From assembly GCF_010727475.1 (NCBI RefSeq), contig NZ_AP022567.1, forward strand, positions 5,518,001 through 5,582,000: DNA of 64,000 bases, in the 5' to 3' direction. This DNA is from Mycolicibacterium mageritense. Its GTDB lineage: Bacteria > Actinomycetota > Actinomycetes > Mycobacteriales > Mycobacteriaceae. This document shows, piece by piece, positions 1-9,077 of this stretch (its first letter is position 1; each line of letters opens with the position of its first letter). A program made the position numbers and the translations under genes. The notes under the pieces are model-generated. The model did no database searches. It saw only the letters and a program-made list of their open reading frames with translations, and had not been told where the DNA came from.

Positions 1-2957
1 CCGAGATGGCGCGGCGCGCGGCGACCATCCAGGCCGACCTGCGGGACGCGCGATTGCGACTGGCGGCCGACGACCTGGTGCAGCGCCGGACCGAATTCGA
101 GAACACCAACCAGGCCGAGACCCTCCTGCGTCGCGAACACGATGAGGTGACGGCCAGGCTCCAGGCCGCCTCCGTCGAGCTGGAAGCGCACGAGTCGGCC
201 GTCGCCGACCTGTCGGAGCGGGCCGAGGCCGCTCAGCAGACCTGGTTCCGGGCGTCGGCGCTGGCCGAGCGCGTCAGCGCGACCGTGCGGATCGCGACCG
301 ACCGGGCGCAACTGTTCGACACCGAGCCCGAGATGTCGAGCGGACGCGATCCCGACGAGTTGGACGCCGAAGCCGAGCAGGTCGCCGAACTCGAGCAGCA
401 ACTGCTCGATGAACTCGCCGAATCCCGCGCTCGGCTCGAAGCAGCGCGGGACGAGCTGGCTCAGCGCGAGCAAGCCGCGGCCGAGGCCGAACGTGCGCAC
501 CTCGCCGCGGCCCGCGCCGAAGCCGACCGCCGCGAGGGACTCGCGCGGCTGGCCGGGCAGGTCGACACCATGCGCACGCGCGTCGAGTCGATCGATGAAG
601 GCGTCGGGCGGTTGTCGGTCCGCATCGACGAATCAGCGGCGAAAGTCGAACACGCGAAAGCAGAATTCGAGACCGTGCAGGGCCGGGTCAGTGAACTCGA
701 CGCCGGTGAGGTGGGCCTCGACGAGCACCACGACCGCTCGGTGGCGGCATTGCGGCTCGCCGACGAGCGTGTCGCCGAGCTGCAGGCCGCCGAGCGTGCC
801 GCAGAACGCCAGGTCGCGTCGCTCCGAGCCCGCATCGAGGCGCTCTCGGTCAGCCTCGACCGCCGTGACGGATCGGCGTGGCTGCAGCAGAACCGAAGCG
901 ACGCAGGGCTTCTCGGTTCTGTCGCAGAGCTGCTCAAGGTTCGCTCCGGCTATGAGGTGGCCATCGCGGCAGTGCTGGGCGCCGCCGCGGACGCGATTGC
1001 GGCCGAGAACTTCGGCGCGGCCGCCGCGGCGGTCGCCGCACTCAAGGAATCCGACGGGGGCCGCGCGTCGATCCTGCTCGGCGACTGGCCGGCGGCGAAC
1101 GCCGCGCGTTCGGAGGTGCTGCCCAACGGTGCGCTGTGGGCCACCGAGTTGGTCACGGTTCCGGACCGGCTGCGCGGAGCCATCACGGCGATGCTGGCAG
1201 ATGTGGCGGTCGTCAGCGACATGCCGGCCGGGCTGCAGCTGGTCTCGGCGTACCCGGGCCTGCGCGCGGTGACCACAGACGGTGATCTCGTCGGTGCCGG
1301 CTGGATCAGCGGCGGCTCGGACCGCAAGCCCTCCACTCTGGAGATCACGTCGGAGATCGACAAGGCGCGCGCCGAACTGGAGGCCGCGGAGAAACAGACC
1401 AGTGAACTGGGGGCCGCGCTCGCGGGTGCGCTGGCCGAGCAATCCGACCGGCAGGACGCGGCCGAGCAGGCGCTCGCTGCGCTCAATGAATCCGACGCGG
1501 CGATTTCGGCGATCTACGAGCACCTGGGCCGGCTCGGCCAAGACGCACGGGCGGCCGAAGAGGAATTCCAGCAGCTGATCAAGCAGCGTCACGAGCTCGA
1601 AGCGGGACGCGCCAAGACCGTCGAGGAGCTCGCCGAGCTCGAAGCCCGCCTGCGCGGCGCTGAGCAGGTGCCGATGTTCGAGGCCGAGCCGGTGGACCGG
1701 CAGACCTCGGTGGCGGCGGCCGAAGCCGCGCGCGGTGTCGAGGTCGAGGCCCGGCTCGCGGTGCGCACGGCCGAGGAACGCGCGAATGCCGTTCGGGGCC
1801 GGGCGGATTCGCTGCGCCGCGCCGCGACCGCCGAGCGGGAGGCCCGCCTGCGCGCGCAACGGGCCAGGGAAGCACGTGAACACGCTGCCACGGTGGCCGC
1901 CGCGGTGGCCGAGTCGGGACGCCTTGTCGCGCAACGGCTCAACGCGGTCGTGGCGGTTGCCTCGCGCACGCGTGACGAGCTGGCCGCTGAACGTCAACTC
2001 CGGGTCGCGGCGCTGGCCAAGGCTCGTGAGGAAGCCAACCAGCTCAGCGCCAAGATCAACTCGCTGACCGACGCGTTGCATCGGGATGAGGTCGCCAAAG
2101 CCCAAGCGTCGCTGCGGATCGAGCAGTTGGAAGCCCAGGTGCTCGAACAATTCGGCATGCCGACCGCCGACCTGATCGCCGAATACGGTCCGCAGGTGCC
2201 GTTGCCGCCGACAGAGCTGGAGATGGCCGAGTACGAGCAGGCCCGCGAGCGCGGCGAACAGGTCACCGCGCCCGCGCCCATGCCGTTCGACCGGCCTACA
2301 CAAGAGCGCCGCGCCAAGAAGGCCGAGCGCGAGCTCAAGGAACTCGGCCGGGTGAACCCGTTGGCACTGGAGGAGTTCGCGGCCCTCGAGGAGCGCTACA
2401 ACTTCCTGTCGACGCAGCTGGAAGACGTCAAGGCGGCCCGCAGTGACCTCCTCGACGTCATCTCGGAGGTCGACGCACGCATCCTGCAGGTGTTCACCGA
2501 GGCCTACGCCGACGTGGAACGCGAGTTCGAGCAGGTGTTCGCCACGTTGTTCCCCGGCGGCGAGGGCCGGCTGCTGCTCACCGATCCGAGCGACATGCTG
2601 ACCACCGGCATCGAGGTCGAGGCCCGCCCGCCGGGCAAGAAGATCAAACGGCTGTCGCTGCTTTCGGGCGGCGAGAAGTCGTTGACCGCCGTGGCGATGC
2701 TGGTGGCCATCTTCCGTGCGCGGCCGTCCCCGTTCTACGTGATGGACGAGGTCGAGGCCGCGCTCGACGACGTCAACCTGCGGCGCCTGATCAGCCTGTT
2801 CGAACAGCTGCGGGAACGCTCACAGCTCATCGTCATCACGCACCAGAAGCCCACGATGGAAGTGGCCGATGCGCTCTACGGCGTGACGATGCGCGGCGAC
2901 GGCATAACGACCGTGATCTCGCAGCGGATGCGCGGCCAGGAGCTGGTGTCGCCATGA
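1..2957 (+). CDS. smc: Chromosome partition protein SMC, C-terminal part (5' end outside window)
   Basis: About 984 codons of an SMC ATPase, which acts with ScpA/ScpB to organise and segregate the chromosome. The reading frame is open at the left edge, so the Walker A head and first coiled-coil residues are missing. What remains is a long Ala/Glu/Arg-rich coiled coil, a hinge (roughly window residues 295-445, from GLLGSVAELLKV), a second coiled coil, and the C-terminal ATPase half with signature LSGGEKSLTAVAM and Walker B PFYVMDEVEAALDD followed by the D-loop. Full-length mycobacterial SMC is about 1,200 residues, so roughly 200 are missing. ftsY follows downstream, as in other actinobacteria. 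The family assignment is certain. Confidence 0.97.
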   Translation, partial: EMARRAATIQADLRDARLRLAADDLVQRRTEFENTNQAETLLRREHDEVTARLQAASVELEAHESAVADLSERAEAAQQTWFRASALAERVSATVRIATDRAQLFDTEPEMSSGRDPDELDAEAEQVAELEQQLLDELAESRARLEAARDELAQREQAAAEAERAHLAAARAEADRREGLARLAGQVDTMRTRVESIDEGVGRLSVRIDESAAKVEHAKAEFETVQGRVSELDAGEVGLDEHHDRSVAALRLADERVAELQAAERAAERQVASLRARIEALSVSLDRRDGSAWLQQNRSDAGLLGSVAELLKVRSGYEVAIAAVLGAAADAIAAENFGAAAAAVAALKESDGGRASILLGDWPAANAARSEVLPNGALWATELVTVPDRLRGAITAMLADVAVVSDMPAGLQLVSAYPGLRAVTTDGDLVGAGWISGGSDRKPSTLEITSEIDKARAELEAAEKQTSELGAALAGALAEQSDRQDAAEQALAALNESDAAISAIYEHLGRLGQDARAAEEEFQQLIKQRHELEAGRAKTVEELAELEARLRGAEQVPMFEAEPVDRQTSVAAAEAARGVEVEARLAVRTAEERANAVRGRADSLRRAATAEREARLRAQRAREAREHAATVAAAVAESGRLVAQRLNAVVAVASRTRDELAAERQLRVAALAKAREEANQLSAKINSLTDALHRDEVAKAQASLRIEQLEAQVLEQFGMPTADLIAEYGPQVPLPPTELEMAEYEQARERGEQVTAPAPMPFDRPTQERRAKKAERELKELGRVNPLALEEFAALEERYNFLSTQLEDVKAARSDLLDVISEVDARILQVFTEAYADVEREFEQVFATLFPGGEGRLLLTDPSDMLTTGIEVEARPPGKKIKRLSLLSGGEKSLTAVAMLVAIFRARPSPFYVMDEVEAALDDVNLRRLISLFEQLRERSQLIVITHQKPTMEVADALYGVTMRGDGITTVISQRMRGQELVSP

Positions 2958-3160
2958 AATGGCTTTCACGGCCGCGTTCAGCTACGCCGTAGGGGTGAAT
3001 TCCAAGGCCCCTTGGCGACGAACCGGACAAGACCTTACGTGGGCGTAAGGTGCTCCTCGGTACATGCCGGTACCGACAAATGGCAAAGATTTTCCCGATG
3101 CAATCAGGGGATGTGCGAGGGCCCGCCCCGGGGCTGGGCGCCGCGGCCCGGGCCCCCTGC

Positions 3161-3166
3161 GACAAT
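3161..3166 (+). promoter_or_regulatory. Candidate -10 hexamer of a leaderless ftsY promoter
   Basis: GACAAT lies exactly six bases before the GTG that best fits the FtsY start, and no Shine-Dalgarno sequence precedes that GTG. In mycobacteria this spacing puts the transcription start on the G of the GTG, giving a leaderless mRNA. The rest of the 215-base gap after smc shows no further gene. Confidence 0.5.
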
Positions 3167-3172
3167 GGCGCG

Positions 3173-4567
3173 GTGACAGAAACTGCGTTGCTAGGGGTCT
3201 GGATCGCCGTTGCGGTCATCGCCGTCCTGCTGATCGTGGCGCTCGTCGTCGGTTTGGTGCGTTACCGGAAGCGGCGCATCAGCCTGCCCGGTGCCGACGA
3301 GACCAAGACGATCGACCGCTCTGGCGGCTACAAGGCGTCATCGGGGATCAGCTTCAGCCAAGGGGCGACACCGACCGCCGAACGCATCGACACCAGCGGG
3401 CTGCCCGCGGTCGGTGACGACGCCACGATCCCGCGGGATGCGCCCAAACGCCCCATCGCCGACGTGCGCCTGCCCGAGCCTGTCATCGAGCCCGAGACCG
3501 AGGCGCCGGCCGAGGCTCAGGCGCCCGCAGAACCTCCCACAGAAGCGCCTCCCGTGCCGGAAGCGCCCGCGGCGCCCGAGACGCCCGCCGAAGCGCCCGC
3601 GGCGGCCGAGACGCCCACTGAAGCCCCCGCCGCCGTCGAGGAGATCGCGCCCCCGGAAGGCCGGCTCGATCGCCTGCGCGGCCGGCTGTCCAAATCCCAG
3701 AATGCGCTCGGCCGCAGCATGTTGGGTCTGCTCGGCGGCGGCGACCTCGACGAGGACTCCTGGGAGGCCGTCGAGGACACCCTGCTGATCGCCGACCTGG
3801 GCCCCGTCGTCACCGAATCCGTGGTCTCGGCGTTGCGGACCCGGATGGCCAGCAAGGGCGTGCGCACCGAGGCCGACGCGCGTGCCGTGCTGCGCGAGGT
3901 TTTGATGTCGGAGCTGCGGCCCGATCTCGACCGTTCGATCAAGGCCCTGCCGCACGCCGACAAGCCGTCCGTGCTCCTCGTCGTCGGCGTCAACGGCACC
4001 GGAAAGACCACGACAGTGGGCAAGCTCGCCCGTGTGCTTGTCGCCGACGGCAGGCGCGTGGTGCTCGGCGCGGCCGACACGTTCCGTGCCGCGGCTGCCG
4101 ACCAGCTGCAGACCTGGGGCTCGCGAGTCGGGGCAGACGTCGTACGTGGCCCCGAGGGGGCCGACCCCGCGTCCGTGGCGTTCGATGCGGTCGATGAGGG
4201 AATCAAGACGGGTGCGGATGTCGTCGTGATCGACACTGCGGGCCGGCTGCACACCAAGACCGGCCTGATGGACGAGCTCGGCAAGGTCAAACGCGTCGTG
4301 GAGAAGCGTGCCGCGGTCGACGAGGTGCTGCTCGTGCTCGATGCCACGATCGGCCAGAACAGCCTCCCGCAGGCCAAGGTGTTCGCCGAGGTCGTCGACA
4401 TCACCGGTGTCGCGCTCACCAAGCTCGACGGGACCGCCAAGGGCGGCATCGTGTTCCGCGTGCAACAGGAACTCGGCGTTCCGGTCAAGCTCGTCGGGCT
4501 CGGTGAGGGTCCGGACGACCTGGCACCGTTCGAGCCCGGGGCGTTCGTCGACGCGCTGCTGGGGTGA
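3173..4567 (+). CDS. ftsY: Signal recognition particle receptor FtsY
   Basis: SRP receptor GTPase (464 aa) that docks Ffh-ribosome complexes at the Sec translocon. Unlike E. coli FtsY it begins with a genuine transmembrane segment (about residues 4-27, then the basic RYRKRR), followed by a Pro/Ala/Glu-rich linker (about 100-170) and the NG domain. GTPase motifs are GVNGTGKTTT (about 270), DTAGR (about 353) and TKLDGTAKGG (about 416). The GTG at 3173 is preferred over the upstream in-frame ATG because the membrane segment starts right after it, as in M. tuberculosis FtsY, and a -10-like hexamer sits at leaderless spacing. The partner gene ffh lies about 4.5 kb downstream. Confidence 0.96.
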   Translation: MTETALLGVWIAVAVIAVLLIVALVVGLVRYRKRRISLPGADETKTIDRSGGYKASSGISFSQGATPTAERIDTSGLPAVGDDATIPRDAPKRPIADVRLPEPVIEPETEAPAEAQAPAEPPTEAPPVPEAPAAPETPAEAPAAAETPTEAPAAVEEIAPPEGRLDRLRGRLSKSQNALGRSMLGLLGGGDLDEDSWEAVEDTLLIADLGPVVTESVVSALRTRMASKGVRTEADARAVLREVLMSELRPDLDRSIKALPHADKPSVLLVVGVNGTGKTTTVGKLARVLVADGRRVVLGAADTFRAAAADQLQTWGSRVGADVVRGPEGADPASVAFDAVDEGIKTGADVVVIDTAGRLHTKTGLMDELGKVKRVVEKRAAVDEVLLVLDATIGQNSLPQAKVFAEVVDITGVALTKLDGTAKGGIVFRVQQELGVPVKLVGLGEGPDDLAPFEPGAFVDALLG

Positions 4568-4571
4568 GAAA

Positions 4572-4587
4572 CGCGGGCAAACCCGCG
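4572..4587 (+). terminator. Short hairpin after ftsY
   Basis: A perfect 6-bp stem CGCGGG/CCCGCG with a four-base CAAA loop lies just after the ftsY stop codon. It has no U-tract. It may be a weak terminator or 3' end stabiliser, or chance in GC-rich DNA. Confidence 0.3.
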
Positions 4588-4589
4588 GT

Positions 4590-4605
4590 GTAACACCGAC
4601 GAAAC
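4590..4605 (+). promoter_or_regulatory. GlnR-type operator, upstream half of a pair
   Basis: The 16-mer GTAAC-N6-GAAAC fits the actinobacterial GlnR box (GTNAC-N6-GNAAC-like). It lies about 134 bases before amt, whose orthologues are GlnR targets in M. smegmatis. GlnR is an OmpR-type regulator that activates nitrogen assimilation genes under nitrogen limitation. A second box follows 32 bases on. Confidence 0.7.
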
Positions 4606-4621
4606 GCAGCCGGGCTATCCG

Positions 4622-4637
4622 TTCACACGAGCGAAAC
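4622..4637 (+). promoter_or_regulatory. GlnR-type operator, downstream half of a pair
   Basis: TTCAC-N6-GAAAC repeats the layout of the box at 4590. The two GAAAC half-sites are 32 bases apart, about three helical turns, so both would lie on the same DNA face. That suits cooperative GlnR binding upstream of the amt-glnB-glnD operon. Confidence 0.6.
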
Positions 4638-4738
4638 GCAACGGCGTCGTAGCCGAAACATCCACTCAGCATTGTCTTGGACCAGGTCAATGGTCGTAAA
4701 TCCTTGCGGCCGTGGCGTGGTGAAGGAGGAAACTGCGA

Positions 4739-6094
4739 GTGGAGCAATTCCCGATACTGGGTGCGCCGGATACCGGCGACACGGCGTGGATGCTGGCCAG
4801 CGCCGCGCTTGTGTTGTTGATGACACCGGGTCTGGCCTTCTTCTACGGCGGCATGGTGCGGGCCAAGGGCGTGCTCAACATGATCATGATGAGCGTCAGC
4901 GCAATGGGTGTCGTGACGGTGCTGTGGGTGCTGTACGGCTACTCGGTCGCGTTCGGTGACAACACCGCAGGCATCATCGGCAATCCGGGTCAGTTCTTCG
5001 GTCTCAAGGGCCTGATCGGAGCGAACGGCTCGGCCGACGCGCCCATCGCGCTGGCCGGAACCATCCCCGCCACCGTATTCGTGGGCTTCCAGCTGATGTT
5101 CGCGATCATCACTGTCGCACTGATTTCCGGCGCGGTGGCCGACCGCATCAAGTTCGGCGGTTGGCTGCTGTTCGCGGCGCTGTGGGCGACGTTCGTCTAC
5201 TTCCCGGTCGCGCACTGGGTCTTCGACTTCGACGTCAAGGGCTCCGACGGCGAGACCGTGATCCACCACGGCGGCTGGATCGCCAACCAGCTCAAGGCAA
5301 TCGACTTCGCCGGCGGCACCGCGGTGCACATCAACGCGGGCACCGCAGGCCTGGTGCTGGCGATCATCCTCGGCAAGCGGCTCGGCTGGCCCGGTTCGCC
5401 GATGCGCCCGCACAACCTCCCGTTCGTGATGCTCGGCGCGGGCCTGCTGTGGTTCGGCTGGTACGGCTTCAACGCCGGTTCCGCGGTGTCGGCCAACGGA
5501 GTTGCCGGTTCGACCTTCGTCACCACCACGGTCGCGACCGCGGCTGCCATGCTCGCCTGGCTCCTCACCGAGCGCATCCGTGACGGCCACGCCACGTCCC
5601 TGGGCGCCGCGTCGGGCATCGTCGCCGGACTGGTCGCCATCACGCCGTCCTGCTCGTCGGTGAATGTCGTGGGCGCATTGGTGATAGGCGCCGTCGCCGG
5701 TGCCCTGTGTGCCCTGGCGGTGGGTTTGAAGTTCAAGTTCGGTTTCGACGACTCGCTCGACGTCGTGGGTGTCCACCTGGTTGGCGGTATCGTCGGCACG
5801 TTGCTGGTCGGCCTGGTGGCGACCAAGGAAGCGCCTGCCGCGGTGGACGGTCTGTTCTACGGCGGCGGGTTCGACCAATTGTGGCGACAGGCCGTCGGGG
5901 CAGGCGCGGTTCTGCTCTATTCGGCGGTGGGTACCGCTATCTTGGCGTTGATTGTCAAATACACCGTGGGCCTGCGCCTGGACAAAGAAGAGGAAGCATC
6001 CGGTATCGACGAGGCCGAACACGCGGAAAGCGCCTATGACTTCGTCGCGGTCGGAACCGGTTCTGTTCTTGGTCGTCACGGCGGGGAGGAATAA
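4739..6094 (+). CDS. amt: Ammonium transporter Amt
   Basis: Integral membrane ammonium channel (451 aa, about 11 hydrophobic segments) of the Amt/MEP/Rh family. The two pore histidines are visible in GGTAVHINAGTAGL (about residue 196) and DVVGVHLVGG (about 344). The start is a GTG preceded by a strong AAGGAGGA ribosome binding site. glnB begins six bases after its stop, the usual amtB-glnK pairing in which the PII protein plugs the channel when nitrogen is plentiful. Two GlnR-like boxes upstream indicate induction by nitrogen limitation. The cytoplasmic C-terminal tail is acidic and ends after GRHGGEE. Confidence 0.97.
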   Translation: MEQFPILGAPDTGDTAWMLASAALVLLMTPGLAFFYGGMVRAKGVLNMIMMSVSAMGVVTVLWVLYGYSVAFGDNTAGIIGNPGQFFGLKGLIGANGSADAPIALAGTIPATVFVGFQLMFAIITVALISGAVADRIKFGGWLLFAALWATFVYFPVAHWVFDFDVKGSDGETVIHHGGWIANQLKAIDFAGGTAVHINAGTAGLVLAIILGKRLGWPGSPMRPHNLPFVMLGAGLLWFGWYGFNAGSAVSANGVAGSTFVTTTVATAAAMLAWLLTERIRDGHATSLGAASGIVAGLVAITPSCSSVNVVGALVIGAVAGALCALAVGLKFKFGFDDSLDVVGVHLVGGIVGTLLVGLVATKEAPAAVDGLFYGGGFDQLWRQAVGAGAVLLYSAVGTAILALIVKYTVGLRLDKEEEASGIDEAEHAESAYDFVAVGTGSVLGRHGGEE

Positions 6095-6100
6095 GGGAAT

Positions 6101-6439
6101 ATGAAGCTGATCACTGCGATCGTGAAGCCGTTCACTCTGGAAGACGTCAAGACCGGCCTGGAGCAGACGGGCATTCTCGGAATGACCGTCAGTGAGGTGC
6201 AGGGCTACGGCCGCCAGAAGGGGCACACCGAGGTGTACCGCGGAGCGGAATATTCCGTCGACTTCGTGCCCAAGGTCCGCGTCGAGGTCGTGGTCGAGGA
6301 CTCCGCTGTCGACAAGGTCGTGGACGTCATCGTGCAGGCGGCCCGCACGGGCAAGATCGGCGACGGCAAGGTGTGGGTCAGCCCCGTGGACACCGTGGTT
6401 CGGGTTCGCACCGGTGAGCGGGGGGCCGACGCACTGTAG
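6101..6439 (+). CDS. glnB: PII nitrogen regulatory protein (GlnK/GlnB)
   Basis: PII signal protein of the usual 112 residues. It senses ATP/ADP and 2-oxoglutarate and regulates Amt by direct binding. The T-loop is intact and carries Tyr51 (in RGAEYSVDF), the residue adenylylated in actinobacteria, as well as Tyr46. The C-terminal signature around TGKIGDGKVWV is present. The GGAGGAATAAGGGA region gives the ribosome binding site, and the gene is cotranscribed with amt. glnD, encoding the enzyme that modifies Tyr51, follows in the same operon. Its linkage to amt makes it functionally a GlnK, although mycobacterial annotation usually calls it glnB. Confidence 0.97.
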   Translation: MKLITAIVKPFTLEDVKTGLEQTGILGMTVSEVQGYGRQKGHTEVYRGAEYSVDFVPKVRVEVVVEDSAVDKVVDVIVQAARTGKIGDGKVWVSPVDTVVRVRTGERGADAL

Positions 6440-6443
6440 CCAC

Positions 6444-6471
6444 ACTCGGTCCGGATACTCCTCGACCGAGT
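6444..6471 (+). other. Stem-loop between glnB and glnD
   Basis: ACTCGGTC and GACCGAGT form a perfect 8-bp stem with a 12-base loop in the 91-base glnB-glnD gap. There is no U-tract. It could attenuate or process the operon mRNA so that glnD is expressed less than amt and glnB; that role is inference. Confidence 0.35.
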
Positions 6472-6530
6472 CTGCCGGCCATGCACCCATGTGAAGCACT
6501 TGTTGGTAATTGGCCGGGGGAGGAGTCGAG

Positions 6531-9011
6531 ATGACAGAGAAGCAACCACAGTCCGCCGGAGCCTCACGATCGGAGGCTCCGGCGGGCTCGTCAAGGCCCG
6601 CGACCGATCTGGCCGCGGCCATCGGGCAACTGCTGTCCGGGTCCACGCGCCAGCTCGACGCGGCGGCGCTGCGCGACGCACTGCTCGATCTGCACGAATT
6701 CTGGCTCAGCACAAAAGCGTCGGAGATCGGCGTCACCGCGACCAGTGGGTTCGCGATCGTCGCGACCGGTGGTCTGGGCCGCGGGGAGATGCTGCCGTAT
6801 TCCGATCTGGACCTGATGCTGCTGCACGACAACATGCCTGCCGAGGTCGTCGGCGAGGTCGCCGAGAAACTCTGGTATCCGTTGTGGGACGCCAACATCC
6901 GTATCGACCACAGTGTGCGCACCGTCCCAGAGGCGCTGCAGGTCGCCGGTGCGGACATCTCGGTGGGCCTGGCCATGCTCGATGCGCGGCACGTCGCCGG
7001 CGACGCAGATCTGTCGTCGCTGCTGGTGGGCGGGGCGCGCAGGCAGTGGCGCATCGGAATCGCCTCGCGCTTCGAAGAACTCGTCGAGCACGCGCAAGCC
7101 CGCTGGGAGCGTAGCGGCCAGATCGCACACCGCGCCGAACCCGACCTCAAATCGGGCCGGGGCGGGCTGCGCGACGTGCAACTGCTCAACGCGTTGGCCA
7201 TCGCCCAGCTGGCCGACGTTTACCCCAGCCGTGCGGTGGCCTCGCCCACCGGAACCCTCGGCGGAGCGCACCTGGCGCTGCTGAACGTGCGGACGGAACT
7301 GCACCGCTCCGCGGGCCGCGGGCGCGAACTGCTGCTCGCGCAGTACGCCGACGAGATCGGTGCGGCACTGCGTATCGGTGACCGTTTCGACCTGGCGCGG
7401 ATGCTGTCCGACGCCGCCCGGACGGTCAGTTACTACGTCGACTCGGGAATCCGGACCGCCGCGAATGCCTTGCCGCGGCGCGGGTTTGCGGCACTGCGCC
7501 GCCCCGTGCGCCGCCCGCTGGACGAAGGCGTCATCGAATACGCCGGTGAAGTGATCCTGGCCCGCGATGCCCGGCCCGAGCGGGATCCCGGCCTGATCCT
7601 GCGAGTTGCGGCGGCCTCGGCCACCACCGGGCTGCCGATGGCGGTGTCGACGTTGGGCCGGCTCGCCGAGACCGCGCCGGAGTTGCGCACACCGTGGCCG
7701 CGCCAGGCGCTCAAGGATCTGTTGGTGCTGCTGGCCGCGGGGCCCGCCGCGGTCGCCACCATCGAGGCGCTGGACCGGACGGGGCTGTGGGGGCGGCTGT
7801 TCCCCGAGTGGGGTGCGGTGCGCGATCTGCCGCCGCGTGATGTCGTCCACATCTGGACCGTCGACCGCCATCTGGTCGAAACCGTCTCGCGCGCAAGCGC
7901 TCTCACCACCCGGGTGTCGCGCCCCGATCTGCTGCTGCTGGGTGCGCTGTGCCACGACATCGGCAAGGGTCGCGGCGGCGACCACAGTGTCATCGGGGCT
8001 GAGCTGGCCACCCAGATCGGCACGCGGCTGGGCCTGTGGCCGTCCGACATCGACATCCTGTCGAAGGTGGTGCGCTACCACCTGCTGTTGCCCCACACCG
8101 CAACCCGGCGCGATCTCCAGGATCCCGGCACCATCGATGCCGTTGCCACCGCACTCGGCGGCGACTTGGTGGTGCTCGAGCTGCTCGACGCGCTCGCCGA
8201 GGCCGATTCGCTGGCCACCGGGCCGGGCGTGTGGGGGGACTGGAAGGCGTCGCTCATCGGCGATCTGGTGCGGCGCTGCCGGCTGGTGATGGCAGGCGAG
8301 CCACTGCCGCACCCCGATCCGATCGAATCCAAGTATCTCGAGCTGGCCGCCAAGGTCGGTGTGCACGTCGAACTCACCCAGGGCGACGGTGCTCACATCT
8401 ACAACGTCACGATGATCGCCCCGGACCGGCGCGGGCTGCTGTCCAAAGCTGCGGGTGTCATGGCCCTGAACTCGTTGCGGGTCCACTCGGCATCGGTCAA
8501 CAGCCACGCCGGTTCTGCGATCAACACGTTTGTGGTGTCACCGCACTTCGGGTCGCCGCCGGCAGCCGAGCTGTTGCGCCAGCAGTTCATCCTCGCGCTC
8601 GACGGGGAGCTCGACGTGATCGCCGCCCTGCAGAACCGGGAACGGGAAGCCGCGCAGTTCCCGACGACCCGCGCGGGCGAGATCCTCGCGACGGTCCCGG
8701 CCAACCACGTGCCTGCGCCGCCCCGCATCCTGTGGTCAGAGGGCAGCGCACCGGGCGAGTTGATCGTGCAGATCCGCACGACCGACCGGGCCGGGTTGCT
8801 GGCCCGGCTGACGGCGGTGTTCGAGCGCGACGGTGTCGACATCGCGTGGGCGAAGGTCACGACGCTCGGATCCTCGGTGGTCGACGCCTTCGGCATCGTG
8901 GTGCCCGCGCTGGCCGCGGGTGACGCCACGGTGCGCGACGATCTGGAACGCGATCTGTATGCCGTGCTGCCGACGCCGCCACCGGCAAAACCGGCTGCGG
9001 AGGCCAGCTGA
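6531..9011 (+). CDS. glnD: [Protein-PII] nucleotidyltransferase GlnD
   Basis: Bifunctional PII-modifying enzyme, 826 aa. In actinobacteria the family adenylylates and deadenylylates PII rather than uridylylating it. Domains in order are a nucleotidyltransferase core with GGLGRGEMLPYSDLDLML (about residues 79-97), a helical region, an HD domain with CHDIGKGRGGDHS (about 474, the reversing hydrolase), and two C-terminal ACT domains (about 618 and 740) that sense glutamine. The ATG at 6531 has a good GGGGGAGGAG ribosome binding site and is preferred over the TTG seven codons upstream. It is the third gene of the GlnR-type operon. Confidence 0.96.
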   Translation: MTEKQPQSAGASRSEAPAGSSRPATDLAAAIGQLLSGSTRQLDAAALRDALLDLHEFWLSTKASEIGVTATSGFAIVATGGLGRGEMLPYSDLDLMLLHDNMPAEVVGEVAEKLWYPLWDANIRIDHSVRTVPEALQVAGADISVGLAMLDARHVAGDADLSSLLVGGARRQWRIGIASRFEELVEHAQARWERSGQIAHRAEPDLKSGRGGLRDVQLLNALAIAQLADVYPSRAVASPTGTLGGAHLALLNVRTELHRSAGRGRELLLAQYADEIGAALRIGDRFDLARMLSDAARTVSYYVDSGIRTAANALPRRGFAALRRPVRRPLDEGVIEYAGEVILARDARPERDPGLILRVAAASATTGLPMAVSTLGRLAETAPELRTPWPRQALKDLLVLLAAGPAAVATIEALDRTGLWGRLFPEWGAVRDLPPRDVVHIWTVDRHLVETVSRASALTTRVSRPDLLLLGALCHDIGKGRGGDHSVIGAELATQIGTRLGLWPSDIDILSKVVRYHLLLPHTATRRDLQDPGTIDAVATALGGDLVVLELLDALAEADSLATGPGVWGDWKASLIGDLVRRCRLVMAGEPLPHPDPIESKYLELAAKVGVHVELTQGDGAHIYNVTMIAPDRRGLLSKAAGVMALNSLRVHSASVNSHAGSAINTFVVSPHFGSPPAAELLRQQFILALDGELDVIAALQNREREAAQFPTTRAGEILATVPANHVPAPPRILWSEGSAPGELIVQIRTTDRAGLLARLTAVFERDGVDIAWAKVTTLGSSVVDAFGIVVPALAAGDATVRDDLERDLYAVLPTPPPAKPAAEAS

Positions 9012-9065
9012 GGGATTGGCCGGCCCCGCTCGCGGCGCGCGACCACACCGCAGTTTCCGCACCGC

Positions 9066-9071
9066 TAGGCT
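9066..9071 (+). promoter_or_regulatory. Candidate -10 hexamer of a leaderless ffh promoter
   Basis: TAGGCT fits the mycobacterial TANNNT -10 element and lies exactly six bases before the ffh GTG. No ribosome binding site is visible, so translation probably starts on a leaderless mRNA. Confidence 0.55.
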
Positions 9072-9077
9072 TACCAC

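Noticed and set aside
633..2303. Minus-strand open frame of 556 codons within smc
   Set aside because: It is antisense to the SMC coiled coil and reflects codon bias.
3338..7201. Minus-strand open frame of 1,287 codons antisense to ftsY, amt, glnB and glnD
   Set aside because: It spans four well-supported plus-strand genes, is rich in His, Arg, Gly and Asp typical of antisense frames in GC-rich DNA, and shows no domain or start signal.
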